DNA from: an uncultured Niabella sp.
GTDB lineage: Bacteria; Bacteroidota; Bacteroidia; Chitinophagales; Chitinophagaceae
Assembly: GCA_934486785.1 (NCBI GenBank)
Contig: CAKSQK010000001.1
Coordinates: 248,001-312,000 of the forward strand
Length of the DNA stretch: 64,000 bases
Direction of reading: 5' to 3'
The position numbers and the translations under genes are program-made. Every line of letters begins with the position of its first letter. Position 1 is the first letter of the stretch. The notes beneath the pieces were generated by a model. It was given only the letters and a program-made list of their open reading frames with translations. It was not told the DNA's origin and made no database searches. Below are positions 19,378 through 30,100 of the stretch, piece by piece.

Positions 19378-21396
19378 ATGGAATTATTTGCAGAATCGCT
19401 TACTCACTATAAAAGGCTGTTAACGAAGGAAGTTAGGGTTGGCAACCTGTTGATCGGCAACAACCACCCTATTTGCATACAAACCATGACCACCACCGAT
19501 ACCATGGATACAGAAGCCACCGTGGCGCAAACCATCCGTTGTATTGAAGCCGGCGCCGGGCTGGTGCGCATTACGGCGCCCTCAAAAAAAGAAGCGGAAA
19601 ACCTGCTGAACATTAAAAATGAACTAAGAAACCGCGGCTACGATGTGCCGCTCATCGCTGATATTCATTTTACACCCAATGCCGCAGAAATTGCCGCCCG
19701 TATTATTGAAAAAGTGCGCGTGAACCCTGGTAATTATGTAGACAAGAAAAAGTTTGAACAGATTGAATATACCGACGCGGAATACCTGGAAGAGATTGAA
19801 AGGATCAGGGAGCGGTTTACGCCGCTGATAAAAATTTGTAAAGAGTACGGCACGGCCATGCGCATTGGCACCAATCATGGCAGCCTTAGCGATCGTATTA
19901 TGAGCCGCTATGGCGATACGCCCATGGGAATGGTGGAAAGCGCCATGGAGTTTTTACGGGTTTGCCGCGATGAGAATTACCACCAGATCATTTTAAGCAT
20001 GAAAGCCAGCAACCCGCAGGTGATGGTACAGGCTTACAGGCTGCTGGTGAAAACCATGCACGATGAGTTTGGCGAAATTTATCCGCTGCATTTAGGCGTA
20101 ACCGAAGCCGGCGACGGTGAGGAAGGGCGCATCAAATCGGCAGTGGGTATTGGCACATTACTGGAAGACGGCATTGGCGATACCATTCGTGTTTCGCTTA
20201 CTGAAGACCCCGAATTTGAAATTCCCGTGTGCCGGGATATTGTGAAGAGGTATTTTAAAGTTGATAAGGAAGAGGCCCTGCCAACCGTTCAACCAATCAA
20301 CCTGTTGACTGCAAAATACAACCCCTTTCAATACACAAAGCACACCACCCGGCCGGTTGCCAACATAGGCACCGGGCATGTACCAGTGGTGATTGCAGAT
20401 TTGAGCAAAGCAGGCAGCATCTCTCCCCAAAGCCTGCTAAGCATTGGGTACAGCTACGATGAGGCCCTGGATAAATGGCATATTGCCGATGCGGCCGCCG
20501 ATTATTTTTATGTAAATGATCAAAACATAGGCTTTGAGCTGCCCGGCATGCTGAAAGTGATCATGCCACATAAGCAATGGTTACAAAATCAAAAAGCACA
20601 AACATTCCCTATTTATAGCCTGGAGCATTTTATTACCGAAACACAAGTGCACGCTTTGCTGAACTTTGTAATGGCGGATTGTTATAGCCGGCAAAGTAAA
20701 GACCATGAGCTGATAGATGCATTAAAAGATAAAACCAACGTGGTATTGTGCCTGAGCAGCACCAACAAAAATGCCATGCAATCCGTACGCCGCATGTGTA
20801 TGGCATTGCAGGAAAAGAACATCCATCATCCCATTGTTTTCATCACAGACAGCAACTGGCAAACTGCCGATGAACACCTGATCCATTACGCTACCGAAAC
20901 CGGCGCTTTGTTCTTAGATGGTTATGGTAACGGCATTTGCCTGGGCATGACGCAAGGCAGTTATGACGCTTTTGAATCTTCGGGATTGCAGACAAGCGGC
21001 AGAACCTATGCCACACCAACTGCCGGTGGCCGTGTGGCAGCTTTTCTTAATAACACGGCTTTCAATATTCTTCAGGCCACGCGTACACGTATTTCAAAAA
21101 CGGAGTACATCAGTTGCCCCTCGTGCGGCCGCACACTGTTTGATTTGCAGGAAACCACGCAAAAGATCCGGGCGGTTACCAATCACCTTAAAGGCGTGAA
21201 GATTGCTATTATGGGTTGTATTGTAAATGGTCCCGGCGAAATGGCCGACGCTGACTTTGGCTATGTAGGCAGCGGCCCGGGCAAGATCACGCTTTATAAA
21301 GGCAAAGAAATTGTAAAGCGGAATATTGACAGCGACATTGCCGTGGATGAGCTGATCAGCCTTTTAAAAGAATACAATGCGTGGGTAGAACCTTAG
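19378..21396 (+). CDS. ispG: 4-hydroxy-3-methylbut-2-en-1-yl diphosphate synthase, long form
   Basis: From the ATG at 19378 the protein has 672 residues and begins MELFAESLTHYKRLLTKEV; a longer open frame upstream lies over the opposite-strand glycosylase and is not coding. IspG converts MEcPP to HMBPP in the MEP isoprenoid pathway. The N-terminal TIM barrel has IQTMTTTDTMDTEATV and ADIHFTPNAAEIA. The [4Fe-4S] ligands are C580 and C583 (CPSCGRT) and C614 (GCIVNGPGE), with E621. The extra central domain (about 270-550) is the long form known from plants, Chlamydia and Bacteroidota. Confidence 0.93.
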   Translation: MELFAESLTHYKRLLTKEVRVGNLLIGNNHPICIQTMTTTDTMDTEATVAQTIRCIEAGAGLVRITAPSKKEAENLLNIKNELRNRGYDVPLIADIHFTPNAAEIAARIIEKVRVNPGNYVDKKKFEQIEYTDAEYLEEIERIRERFTPLIKICKEYGTAMRIGTNHGSLSDRIMSRYGDTPMGMVESAMEFLRVCRDENYHQIILSMKASNPQVMVQAYRLLVKTMHDEFGEIYPLHLGVTEAGDGEEGRIKSAVGIGTLLEDGIGDTIRVSLTEDPEFEIPVCRDIVKRYFKVDKEEALPTVQPINLLTAKYNPFQYTKHTTRPVANIGTGHVPVVIADLSKAGSISPQSLLSIGYSYDEALDKWHIADAAADYFYVNDQNIGFELPGMLKVIMPHKQWLQNQKAQTFPIYSLEHFITETQVHALLNFVMADCYSRQSKDHELIDALKDKTNVVLCLSSTNKNAMQSVRRMCMALQEKNIHHPIVFITDSNWQTADEHLIHYATETGALFLDGYGNGICLGMTQGSYDAFESSGLQTSGRTYATPTAGGRVAAFLNNTAFNILQATRTRISKTEYISCPSCGRTLFDLQETTQKIRAVTNHLKGVKIAIMGCIVNGPGEMADADFGYVGSGPGKITLYKGKEIVKRNIDSDIAVDELISLLKEYNAWVEP

Positions 21397-21424
21397 GCCG
21401 TATATTGCGTAGAAATTAACGATC

Positions 21425-22102
21425 TTGAACAGCAGATTTTTTCTTCGCATTTTTACAGCGGTTGTGCTGGTTTATTTTACCGGCATGGCATTACAAAGCA
21501 AGCCGATCATGTTTATTTTTAAGCCGCTGCTTGTAACCACTTTGTTGCTTTACTTTATTGCTGCTACAAAAAATATTGCATCACGTATAAAAATACCGGT
21601 AGCCCTGGCCCTGGTATTTTCAGTGGCCGGCGATACACTGCTGATGTTTGGCCGGGACGAAATATTTTTCCTTTGCGGTCTTGCCGCATTTTTAATTGCA
21701 CATGTATTTTACATCATTAGTTTTCACATTATAAAAATTACTGAAAACGTTGAAGGCAGGTGGCAATGGGCAGTGCTGGTAGCTATTTACTATTTCTTTA
21801 TCATCAGCATATTAATGCCCGGCCTGGGCCAAATGAAAATACCCGTGCTAATTTATGGCCTTGTTATCAGTTTTATGCTGCTGGTAGCCATGCTGCTTTA
21901 CGATATGGAAGACAATAAAACAGCGCGTTACATTCTAACCGGCGCTGTATTTTTTGTACTGTCAGATTCGGTACTTGCCATAAATAAATTTCACCGCCCG
22001 CTTTTAATGGGCGGCTGGCTGATCATGACTACTTATATTGCTGCGCAATACCTGCTGGTAATGGGATTAGCCAGATATATTGTACAAACAAAGAAACCTT
22101 AA
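21425..22102 (+). CDS. Lysoplasmalogenase (YhhN/TMEM86 family)
   Basis: The 225-residue product is nearly all membrane, with about eight hydrophobic helices. Conserved family blocks are visible: SKPIMFIFKPLLVTTLL, VFSVAGDTLLMF and GAVFFVLSDSVLAINKF, which hold the acidic residues of the family. Members cleave the vinyl-ether bond of lysoplasmalogens, but the substrate in this organism is not known. The start is a TTG at 21425; the first in-frame ATG comes 20 codons later and would cut into the first helix. It lies 28 bp after ispG. Confidence 0.8.
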   Translation: MNSRFFLRIFTAVVLVYFTGMALQSKPIMFIFKPLLVTTLLLYFIAATKNIASRIKIPVALALVFSVAGDTLLMFGRDEIFFLCGLAAFLIAHVFYIISFHIIKITENVEGRWQWAVLVAIYYFFIISILMPGLGQMKIPVLIYGLVISFMLLVAMLLYDMEDNKTARYILTGAVFFVLSDSVLAINKFHRPLLMGGWLIMTTYIAAQYLLVMGLARYIVQTKKP

Positions 22103-22196
22103 GATTTACCAAAAGTTCATCTTATATCACCACGGTTTTGTGGCTTATTGTTTAATTTTAGTTCCTATAAACTATTCACACTATAAAATTTGATTT

Positions 22197-22691
22197 ATGC
22201 AACTACTAAACGAATTAAGAAAAGAATTAGAACAGGAATATCAGATCACAAGAAAATTTTTTGAAAGATATCCTGAAGATAAAAACGATTACAAGCCCCA
22301 CGAAAAAAGTATGGAAATGTTGCCGTTGGCCGTACATGTGGGAGAAGTATTTGGCTGGCCCGGCTTTATGATACACACTGATGAAGTTGATTTTGCAAAT
22401 GCCCCCGAGCGCCCGAAAGTTGAAACCAAGGAAGACCTTTTAAAATTTCTTGATGACAATTATCAGAAAAGTAAAGAAGTGCTGGAAACTGTTACGGTAG
22501 AACAATTACAGCCAAGATGGGCTTTAAAGTACAACGGCCAGGAGCTGGCATCGTGGACGAAGTATGAAGCCATCCGCCACTCCCTGAACCAGGCCACGCA
22601 CCACCGGGCGCAACTGGGCGTGTATTACCGCTTAAATGATATTCCGGTGCCGCCAAGCTACGGCCCCAGTGCAGATGATGAATCATTCTAA
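22197..22691 (+). CDS. DinB-family protein
   Basis: The 164-residue protein is a four-helix-bundle DinB/YfiT-like protein. Metal-ligand histidines are placed as usual: LAVHVGEVFGW near the N-terminus and RHSLNQATHHRAQLGVYYR near the C-terminus. These proteins bind a divalent metal and several act as thiol-dependent transferases; no specific substrate can be assigned here. A strong hairpin terminator follows. Confidence 0.85.
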   Translation: MQLLNELRKELEQEYQITRKFFERYPEDKNDYKPHEKSMEMLPLAVHVGEVFGWPGFMIHTDEVDFANAPERPKVETKEDLLKFLDDNYQKSKEVLETVTVEQLQPRWALKYNGQELASWTKYEAIRHSLNQATHHRAQLGVYYRLNDIPVPPSYGPSADDESF

Positions 22692-22700
22692 AAAACAATG

Positions 22701-22732
22701 CAGCCCCGTTATTTTTGCGGGGCTGTTTTTTT
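22701..22732 (+). terminator. Terminator after the DinB-family gene, usable from both sides
   Basis: CAGCCCCG (22701-22708) pairs with CGGGGCTG (22718-22725) and is followed by T7. An A-run before the stem lets it also serve the convergent minus-strand gene. Confidence 0.88.
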
Positions 22733-22735
22733 ATT

Positions 22736-23164
22736 TTATTTAAACATGGTATTCTTTTTACCTACCGGCTTGCGAGACAGTTTTCCCTGCGGCAGCGGCG
22801 TTTCTTCTGTATAAGGATTGGGCGTTTGCGCTAATTCCGGCGGAAAAGCATCTGTACCGGCTTCTGCGTGATCATCCAATTCGGCTGTCTCGCTCAGCTC
22901 CGATGGCTGCATGACCGGCGCCGGAATGATGGGCTCTTTCTTTGCAGGAATTTTCTTTGTTGCCTTAGCTTTTGATGCTGCTTTTTTTGGCGCAGCCTTT
23001 TTTGGCGACGCTTTTTTAATTGCCGCTTTTTTTACTGCTGTCTTTTTCGAAGCTGTCTTTTTAGAAGGCGTTTTTTTGGCAGCGGCTTTTTTTGCTGCTG
23101 TCTTTTTTACCGCTGTTTTTTTTGAAGTGCTTTTTTTAGCGGCGGCCTTTGATGCTTTTGCCAT
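22736..23164 (-). CDS. Lys/Ala-rich histone H1-like protein
   Basis: From the ATG at 23164 the product has 142 residues and begins MAKASKAAAKKSTSKKTAVK. The first about 85 residues are repeats of the AAKKTA / KKAAPKKAA type, like the C-terminal tail of histone H1 and bacterial histone-like AlgP/Hc1-type proteins. The C-terminal third is acidic (ELSETAELDDHAEAG) and then mixed. It probably binds DNA or RNA through its basic part. The low-complexity composition makes any homology uncertain. Confidence 0.7.
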   Translation of the reverse strand: MAKASKAAAKKSTSKKTAVKKTAAKKAAAKKTPSKKTASKKTAVKKAAIKKASPKKAAPKKAASKAKATKKIPAKKEPIIPAPVMQPSELSETAELDDHAEAGTDAFPPELAQTPNPYTEETPLPQGKLSRKPVGKKNTMFK

Positions 23165-23285
23165 ATTAAATGATTTGAAGATCAAAAGAAGTAAACTAAC
23201 CCTGAAGCATTTTCAAAAAACATACCACAAAGCCACCATGCGCCAAAGGCATAAGGGTATTACAGAACATTTAAATAATATCTGA

Positions 23286-23293
23286 TAAATTTG
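23286..23293 (+). promoter_or_regulatory. Bacteroidota -7 box (TAAATTTG) before nadB
   Basis: TAAATTTG fits TAnnTTTG and ends 24 bp before the nadB ATG, a plausible promoter distance. Confidence 0.45.
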
Positions 23294-23317
23294 CTCCTCG
23301 CTATTTAAACAAACTTT

Positions 23318-24934
23318 ATGCAGCAAGTAGATTTTCTTGTTATTGGCACCGGCATTGCAGGGTTGACGTATGCTTATAAGATGGCCAATAAATTTCCCGA
23401 TAAAAAAGTACTGGTACTCACAAAATCAGCCGCAGATGAAACCAATACCAAATATGCGCAGGGCGGCGTGGCCGTGGTGTATGACCGGGAAAAGGACAGT
23501 TTTGAAAAGCACATACAGGATACGCTGATTGCCGGCGACGGCCTTTGCAACGAAAAAATTGTTGAAATAGTAGTAACGGAAGGACCCGACAGAATTGAAG
23601 AACTGATCTCACTGGGAACTAATTTTGACAAGAGCGAAGGCGGCGATTACAAACTTGGCAAAGAAGGTGGCCACAGCGAATTTCGCATCCTTCATCATAA
23701 AGACATTACCGGCTGGGAAATGGAAAGGGCGCTGCTGGAAGCTGTTTACAAGATACCCAACATAGAAATTATTAAACATTGCTTTGTAATCGACATCATT
23801 ACACAGCACCATCTGGGTTACCTGGTAAGTAAGGCAACGCCTGATACGCGCTGCTATGGCGTTTACGCCCTCAATCTTGAAACCAACGAAATTGAAACCA
23901 TTCTTTCCAATCATACATACCTGGCTACCGGCGGCAACGGGCAGGTGTACCGCACCACTACCAACCCCGGTATTGCCACCGGGGACGGCATCAGCATGGT
24001 GTACCGTGCCAAAGGGCGCATCGAGAACATGGAGTTCATACAATTTCATCCAACGGCATTGTACGAGCCCGGGCTGGCGGGCCAGGCCTTTTTAATTACC
24101 GAAGCGGTGCGTGGCGATGGCGGCATTCTGCGCAATAAAAAAGGCGAAGCATTTATGGAGCGCTATGATGAGCGAAAAGACCTTGCCCCGCGCGATATTG
24201 TGGCAAGAGCCATTGATAATGAAATGAAGGTAACCGGTACCGAGCATGTGTGGCTGGACTGCCGCCATTTTGAGCTGGAACAGTTTACCGGGCATTTCCC
24301 CAACATTTATGAGAAATGTAAAAGCATTGGTATTGACATTACAAAAGATATGATACCCGTGGCGCCTGCCGCTCATTACAATTGCGGCGGCATTAAAGTA
24401 GATGAATGGGGCTGCACTTCCATCAGCAATTTATACGCCGTGGGCGAATGTGCGAGCACAGGCCTGCATGGCGCCAACAGACTGGCAAGCAATTCACTGC
24501 TGGAAGCGATGGTGTTTGCGCACCGCTGTTTTGTACATGTTGCTGCAAAGGTGGAAAACAGTCTCAATAATGCGTCGGACCATTTCCCTAACATACCGGC
24601 ATGGAACGCAAAAGGCACCACCGATCCGAAAGAAATGATCGTGATCACACAAAGCCTGAAAGAGCTGCGCCAGTCTATGAGCGATTACGTGGGCATTGTA
24701 CGCAACAATTACAGGCTGCAGCGCGCTGCGCGCCGCATTGATATGCTTTGGGAAGAAACCGAGGAGCTTTACCGCAAAGCAAAAGTTTCGCCGCAATTGC
24801 TGGAGCTGCGCAACCTCATCACGATCGGGTACCTCATTATCAAAGGCGCCATGTTTCGCCAGGAAAGCCGCGGGCTGAACTTTAATACAGATTACCCTGA
24901 AAAAAGCGCGCTAATACAAAACATTGTTTTGTAA
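23318..24934 (+). CDS. nadB: L-aspartate oxidase
   Basis: The 538-residue flavoprotein oxidises aspartate to iminoaspartate for NAD synthesis. The FAD dinucleotide site is at the N-terminus (VIGTGIAGLTYAYKMA), with TKYAQGGVAVV, ATGGNGQVYRTTTNP, FHPTALYEPG and the active-site region TEAVRGDGGILRN. The C-terminal FAD loop reads GECASTGLHGANRLASNSL. Subunits of succinate dehydrogenase share this fold, but the length and the GLHGANRLASNSLLE block fit NadB. No nadA or nadC is adjacent. Confidence 0.93.
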   Translation: MQQVDFLVIGTGIAGLTYAYKMANKFPDKKVLVLTKSAADETNTKYAQGGVAVVYDREKDSFEKHIQDTLIAGDGLCNEKIVEIVVTEGPDRIEELISLGTNFDKSEGGDYKLGKEGGHSEFRILHHKDITGWEMERALLEAVYKIPNIEIIKHCFVIDIITQHHLGYLVSKATPDTRCYGVYALNLETNEIETILSNHTYLATGGNGQVYRTTTNPGIATGDGISMVYRAKGRIENMEFIQFHPTALYEPGLAGQAFLITEAVRGDGGILRNKKGEAFMERYDERKDLAPRDIVARAIDNEMKVTGTEHVWLDCRHFELEQFTGHFPNIYEKCKSIGIDITKDMIPVAPAAHYNCGGIKVDEWGCTSISNLYAVGECASTGLHGANRLASNSLLEAMVFAHRCFVHVAAKVENSLNNASDHFPNIPAWNAKGTTDPKEMIVITQSLKELRQSMSDYVGIVRNNYRLQRAARRIDMLWEETEELYRKAKVSPQLLELRNLITIGYLIIKGAMFRQESRGLNFNTDYPEKSALIQNIVL

Positions 24935-24998
24935 AATACTGGCAGGTTGCCGGTTTATGTAATGTGAACGTGGTGACCAACGCATTTCATTAAAAAAA

Positions 24999-25865
24999 AT
25001 GTACTACATCTTATATTCCATATTATACCTTTTCTCACTGCTTCCGTTAAGGCTGATCTATGTGGTTTCAGACTTCTTTTACGTGCTGGTATATTATCTC
25101 ATCGGTTACCGTAAAAAAGTAGTGATGCAAAACCTGCTGATCGCTTTCCCCGAAAAAACACAAAAAGAGCGCACCCGTATTGCAAAAGATTTTTATCACA
25201 GGTTCATTGATTCAATGCTTGAAACAGTGAAATTGCTTTCAGCACCCGACCGGTTTTTTGAAAAACGCTTCACCGGCAACTGGGAACTGCTGGATTCATT
25301 TTACAACAGTGGCAAGGCCGTACAGCTTCACCTGGGGCATACGTTTAACTGGGAGTGGGGCAATATTCAATTACAAAAAAAGATCCGCTACCAGGTTCTG
25401 GGAGTGTACATGCCTATTAGTAATCCCGCGTTTGACAGATTGTTTCAAAAACTAAGACGCCGCAGCGGAACAAAACTTTTAAGCGCCCATAACATGGCAA
25501 AAGATTTTTTGCCTTATCGGGGCACACGTTATTGCCTGGCGCTTATTGCAGACCAAAGCCCGGCAAGAATGAACAATGCCCGCTGGCATAATTTTTTCAA
25601 CCGCAAGACAGCTTTTACAACTGGCCCTGCCAAAAACGCGGTTAAGAATGATACGATCGTGATTTTTGCGGCCATTAACAGGCCCAGGCGCGGCTATTAC
25701 CAGGTAACATTTTCAGTGGCTGAAACCAGGGCTGCCGTTGCTTCAGAACAGGAGCTGACAGAGAAATTTGTACGATACCTGGAGGATGTGATCCGCAGCA
25801 ATCCGCCCATGTGGTTGTGGAGCCACCGCCGTTGGAAACACGAATGGAAGGAAGGGGAAGATTAA
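24999..25865 (+). CDS. Lysophospholipid/lipid A acyltransferase (LpxL/HtrB family)
   Basis: The 288-residue protein has an N-terminal membrane segment and the family core. The HxxxxE-type site is seen in HLGHTFNWEW (H114, E119), where most family members have GHFGNWE. ALIADQSPAR and the C-terminal NPPMWLWSHRRWKHEW are typical. It would add a late acyl chain to lipid A or a related lipid at the inner membrane. It follows nadB by 64 bp. Confidence 0.88.
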   Translation: MYYILYSILYLFSLLPLRLIYVVSDFFYVLVYYLIGYRKKVVMQNLLIAFPEKTQKERTRIAKDFYHRFIDSMLETVKLLSAPDRFFEKRFTGNWELLDSFYNSGKAVQLHLGHTFNWEWGNIQLQKKIRYQVLGVYMPISNPAFDRLFQKLRRRSGTKLLSAHNMAKDFLPYRGTRYCLALIADQSPARMNNARWHNFFNRKTAFTTGPAKNAVKNDTIVIFAAINRPRRGYYQVTFSVAETRAAVASEQELTEKFVRYLEDVIRSNPPMWLWSHRRWKHEWKEGED

Positions 25866-25889
25866 TTAGGTTTAAAAAGGTTTGACGGT

Positions 25890-26924
25890 TTAAAAATCAA
25901 ACTCCTGCAATCCCCGGTTGTTGTGAGGCTTTCTGCCCAGGTGTTCGTATGCCTTATGAGTTACTTCGCGGCCGCGGGCTGTGCGTTGTAAAAAGCCTTC
26001 CTGTATTAAAAACGGTTCGTACACTTCTTCAATCGTACCAGGTTCTTCGCTTACAGCCGTGGCTATGGTAGAAATGCCTACCGGCCCTCCTTTAAATTTT
26101 TCGATGATCGCAAGCAGTATCCGGTTGTCCATATCATCTAGGCCATATTCATCCACGTTTAGCGCTTTAAGGGCGTGTTGTGTAATGCCAATGTCAATGG
26201 TTCCATCGTTGAGCACTTGTGCAAAATCTCTTACCCGCCGCAGCAGTCCATTGGCAATGCGTGGTGTAGCGCGGCTGCGGTTGGCAATTTCTTTAGCCGC
26301 CTCCGGCGATATGGCAACGCCTAAAATTTGTGCGCTGCGCATGATGATCTTTTGTAGCGTATCGGCATTGTAATATTCCAGGCGGGATTTAATGGCAAAT
26401 CTTGAAAGCAGCGGCGCGGTAAGCAGGCCGCTGCGCGTGGTAGCGCCGATTAAAGTAAAAGGATTGAGCGAAAGCTGTACGCTGCGGGCATTGGGGCCGC
26501 TGTCAATTAAAATATCCAGCCGGTAATCTTCCATGGCGGCGTAAAGGTATTCTTCCACCACGGTGCTCAGGCGGTGTATTTCATCTATGAACAGTACATC
26601 GCGAGGTTCCAGCGAGGTGAGCAGACCGGCGAGGTCGCCTGGCTTTTCAATAACGGGGCCGCTGGTTTCTTTAATATTTACTTCCAGTTCGTTGGCCACA
26701 ATGCGGGAGAGCGTGGTTTTTCCCAATCCTGGCGGGCCATGAAAAAGAATATGATCCAGCGCTTCGCCCCTGATGCGGGCGGCTTTGATAAAGATGCGAA
26801 GGTTTTCAATCAATTGCGGTTGCCCTGCAAACTCTACAATGCTGGAGGGCCTGATGGTATTTTCAAAGTCCTTATCACCGGGGCTTAATCCCTGTTTGTC
26901 TTTATTTAAATTGGGGTTGCTCAT
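25890..26924 (-). CDS. ruvB: Holliday junction branch-migration ATPase RuvB
   Basis: The 344-residue protein carries the AAA+ motifs of RuvB: Walker A GPPGLGKT (63-70), Walker B LFIDEIH (111-117), sensor 1 [10 protein letters not shown] with the arginine-finger region after it, and the C-terminal winged-helix domain ([18 protein letters not shown]). The length fits. It is convergent with the acyltransferase gene. Its start lies about 120 bp from the 3' end of the tracrRNA gene. Confidence 0.95.
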   Translation of the reverse strand: MSNPNLNKDKQGLSPGDKDFENTIRPSSIVEFAGQPQLIENLRIFIKAARIRGEALDHILFHGPPGLGKTTLSRIVANELEVNIKETSGPVIEKPGDLAGLLTSLEPRDVLFIDEIHRLSTVVEEYLYAAMEDYRLDILIDSGPNARSVQLSLNPFTLIGATTRSGLLTAPLLSRFAIKSRLEYYNADTLQKIIMRSAQILGVAISPEAAKEIANRSRATPRIANGLLRRVRDFAQVLNDGTIDIGITQHALKALNVDEYGLDDMDNRILLAIIEKFKGGPVGISTIATAVSEEPGTIEEVYEPFLIQEGFLQRTARGREVTHKAYEHLGRKPHNNRGLQEFDF

Positions 26925-27043
26925 GCAGGTGTAAAGGTAAGAGAAACTTGCAGGAAGGCATGAAGCGTATGCAGGGCTTGGTTATGAAAATAAAGGTTAG
27001 TATTTTTAGGGGAGCGATTGTTTGTAGCCATAATGAAACTAAT

Positions 27044-27118
27044 GAAAAAAGCTCCACCGAAGCAGAGCTAAGAAATTCTTCGGCTTATAGCCTTATTGTG
27101 AATTGTCTTTCAAAACGA
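27044..27118 (-). ncRNA. tracrRNA of the type II-C CRISPR system
   Basis: Reading the minus strand, the anti-repeat (27116-27095) contains GAAAGACAATTCACAAT and pairs with the 5' part of the minus-strand CRISPR repeat (GTTGTGAATTGCTTTCAG) over about 18 bp with one bulged A. A short GGCT/AGCC nexus-like hairpin follows (27093-27083). The gene ends in a 7-bp stem with a TTCG loop (27068-27051) and six T (27050-27045). It is divergent from cas9, 32 bp from its start codon. The 5' end is inferred from pairing, not from a promoter. Confidence 0.85.
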
Positions 27119-27150
27119 ATATAAAGTAAAAAACCATAAATAACTAAAAT

Positions 27151-30100
27151 ATGAGCAAAATTTTAGGTCTTGACCTAGGTACAAATAGTATTGGATGGTC
27201 GATAAGAAATACTTTTCTGACGGGAAATCAAACTGAAAAAGTTGGAGTAATCACTTTCAATAAAGGTGTTGGAAATAGCAAAACAGGCGAATATTCCTAT
27301 GCTGCGGAACGAACCAAGAAACGTTCTACCCGACGGCTGTATCAGTCAAGAAAATACAGGCTTTGGGCGACGTTGGAAGTGTTGATTAATGAAGGTTATT
27401 GCCCGCTAACCATTGAAGCGCTCAATAAATGGAGATACTACAGTAAAGAGGAATCGTCTAAAAATAAAAATGGCGGAAGGATTTATCCTAAAGATGAGGT
27501 GCTTTTTGAGCAATGGATAAAAATGGATTTTGATGGTGATGGAAAGCCCGATTATAAAAGCCCCTATCAATTAAGACGATTACTTACAGAAGAAGAATTT
27601 GATTTTACTAACGAAGTTGACCGATTCAAATTGGGCAGAGCGCTGTATCATATTGCCCAACGCAGAGGTTTCAAAAGCAGCCGAAAAGGAAGCGATGATG
27701 TAAAAGAGAATGCTGACGGTGCAGATGTTGATTTACAATATTCGGAAAAGAAGAAGAATAAAGAATTGATTGCTCAGTTTGAAAAATATCCTGATGCAAA
27801 AACTGTTGGAGCATTGTTCGCTTATTTGGAAGATGATGGTATTCGCATCAGGGAGAATATGACACAGTACGCTATCAGAGAAAATTACAAAGAAGAAATA
27901 AACATCATTTTCAATTTTCAACAATTACCGGTTGATGGAAATCTTTATAAAAGTTTGGTGGAAACGAGTAAGAATAAAAACGATGGAGCAATTTTCTATA
28001 AACGTCCGCTTCGTTCGCAAAAAGGATTGATTGGTCTTTGTACTTTAGAGCAAGAAAATCGCATTGACCCGAAAACCAAAAAGCCCTTTCAGGTGGGGAA
28101 ATATCGAGCGCCCATAAGTCATCCGAGCTTTGAATTAAACAGAGCCTGGCAATTTTTAAATAATATCAAGTACAGAGAAGAAACAGAGCAAGGAAGACCC
28201 AATAAACCTTTAAGTCTCGATTTAAAACAAGAAGTTCTTGAAGAAAAATTCTTTAGAAAATCGAAAGCCTATTTTCCTTTTTCAGAGATTTCTGACTTTA
28301 TAAAAAAGAAAGGTTTTAAATGGCAATTGAATTATAAACCAAAACAAACAGTAACTGGCTGTCCCGTGTCTGCAAGATTGAAAGATATTTTTGGTGATGA
28401 TTATTTGAATATAAAAATCGAAAAAGCAGCTTCTCCAAAAGATAAAAAGGATTATTACGATATCTACGACATTTGGCATGTATTGTTCTCATTTGAAGAT
28501 CAGGAATTTGTTTCAGACTTTGCAGCGGAAAAATTAAAACTGGATACGGATAAAGTAAAGCAATTTGTGTACGCCTGGAACGCATTGCCGGTGGGCTATG
28601 GAATGTTGAGCATTAATGTCATTGAAAAAATAAATCGGTTTTTATTGAAAGGCTTGCCTTATACCGAATCTGTTCTTTTAGCCAATCTTCCATCGTTGGT
28701 TGGTGAAGAAAAATGGCAACAACACGAAACTGATTTTTTAAATAACATCAACCACATCATACAAGAGAACAGGGAGCAAAAACACATCATACAAGTTGTA
28801 AACAGCCTCGTTTCAAGATACAAGAGCCTTGATCAAACGTTCGGATATAAAGATGAAACCTATGTATTGGATGATAGCGATATACAGGATATAACAGATG
28901 CTATTTTAGAACATTACGGTGATAACGTTTGGCTGGCGAAAGAAAAAAATGATGCTGATGCAATCTTTTCAATAGTGAAAGATTGCTACCAAGCGTTCTT
29001 TAGAACAAAAGGATTGGAAAGAGTGGACATAAATGGCGAAAGATACTTTCGCATACAGTCAGATAGTAAATCTTTTTTCAAATCTGACTCGGGCTTTTAC
29101 CGTCAGCCTAAATTAAAAGATACGCTAGCCGATTATGCAGCAGAAATCTTAAAGATGGATACGGATAAACTTAAAAAGATTTACCATCACTCAGATATTA
29201 GCACTTATGCACCCGCAATGCCCAATGATAACGGAGATATAAAAATGGGCAGCCCAAAGACTGGATCTTTCAAAAACCCAATGGCAATGCGTACTCTACA
29301 GGAGTTAAAAAAGTTGCTGAACTATTTAATTGAAACCAACCAGATTGATAGCGAAACAAGAGTGGTGGTGGAGGTGGGTAGGCAATTGAACGACGCCAAC
29401 AAACGCTGGGCAATTGAAGCATGGCAAAAGCAAAGAGAGGCGGAGAATATAGAGTTTGCTGCGGCAATAAGTGAACTACTTATCAAAAATGGCGCTCAAG
29501 CCGATCCTCAAAATGAATCTGATATTGACAAGATGCGTTTATGGTATGAGCAAAATGGAGAGGAGTCCATTCCTGAAATCTCTGAAACCAAAAAAGAAAT
29601 TAAAGGTATTAGGTGGTCTGAAAGCAGGAAGCAATCCTATAAAGACATTGTGGCAAAGAAAACACATATTGAAAAATATAGGCTTTGGCAGGAACAAAAA
29701 TGTATTTGTCTTTACACCGGAAAAATAATTTCTTTAAGTGATTTGTTTGATTCCAATGTAGTAGATTTTGAGCATACTATTCCACGTAGCAAATCTTTTG
29801 ATAATTCTCTGGCAAACAAAACAGTTGCCTTTATGAGTTACAATCGAACAGTAAAGAAAAATAAAATTCCCTATCAATTGCCCAATAAAGATTACGCTGA
29901 TTTATTGGATAGAATAAACCCTTGGGAAGAAAAGGTAGAACGGATCAAACAACAGATTGATTTTTGGCGAATGAAATCAAAAAAGGCGGGTGATAAAAAT
30001 TGGAAAGATGATGCTATCAAGCAAAGGCATCTTTGGCAAATGGAATTGGAATATTGGAGTGGAAAAGTAGAGCGGTTTAAAATGCAGAATATTACTTCCG

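Noticed and set aside
22911..23285. Ala/Phe-rich frame on the + strand opposite the histone-like gene
   Set aside because: It is the antisense of Lys/Ala repeats; AAK codons read backwards as F/A.
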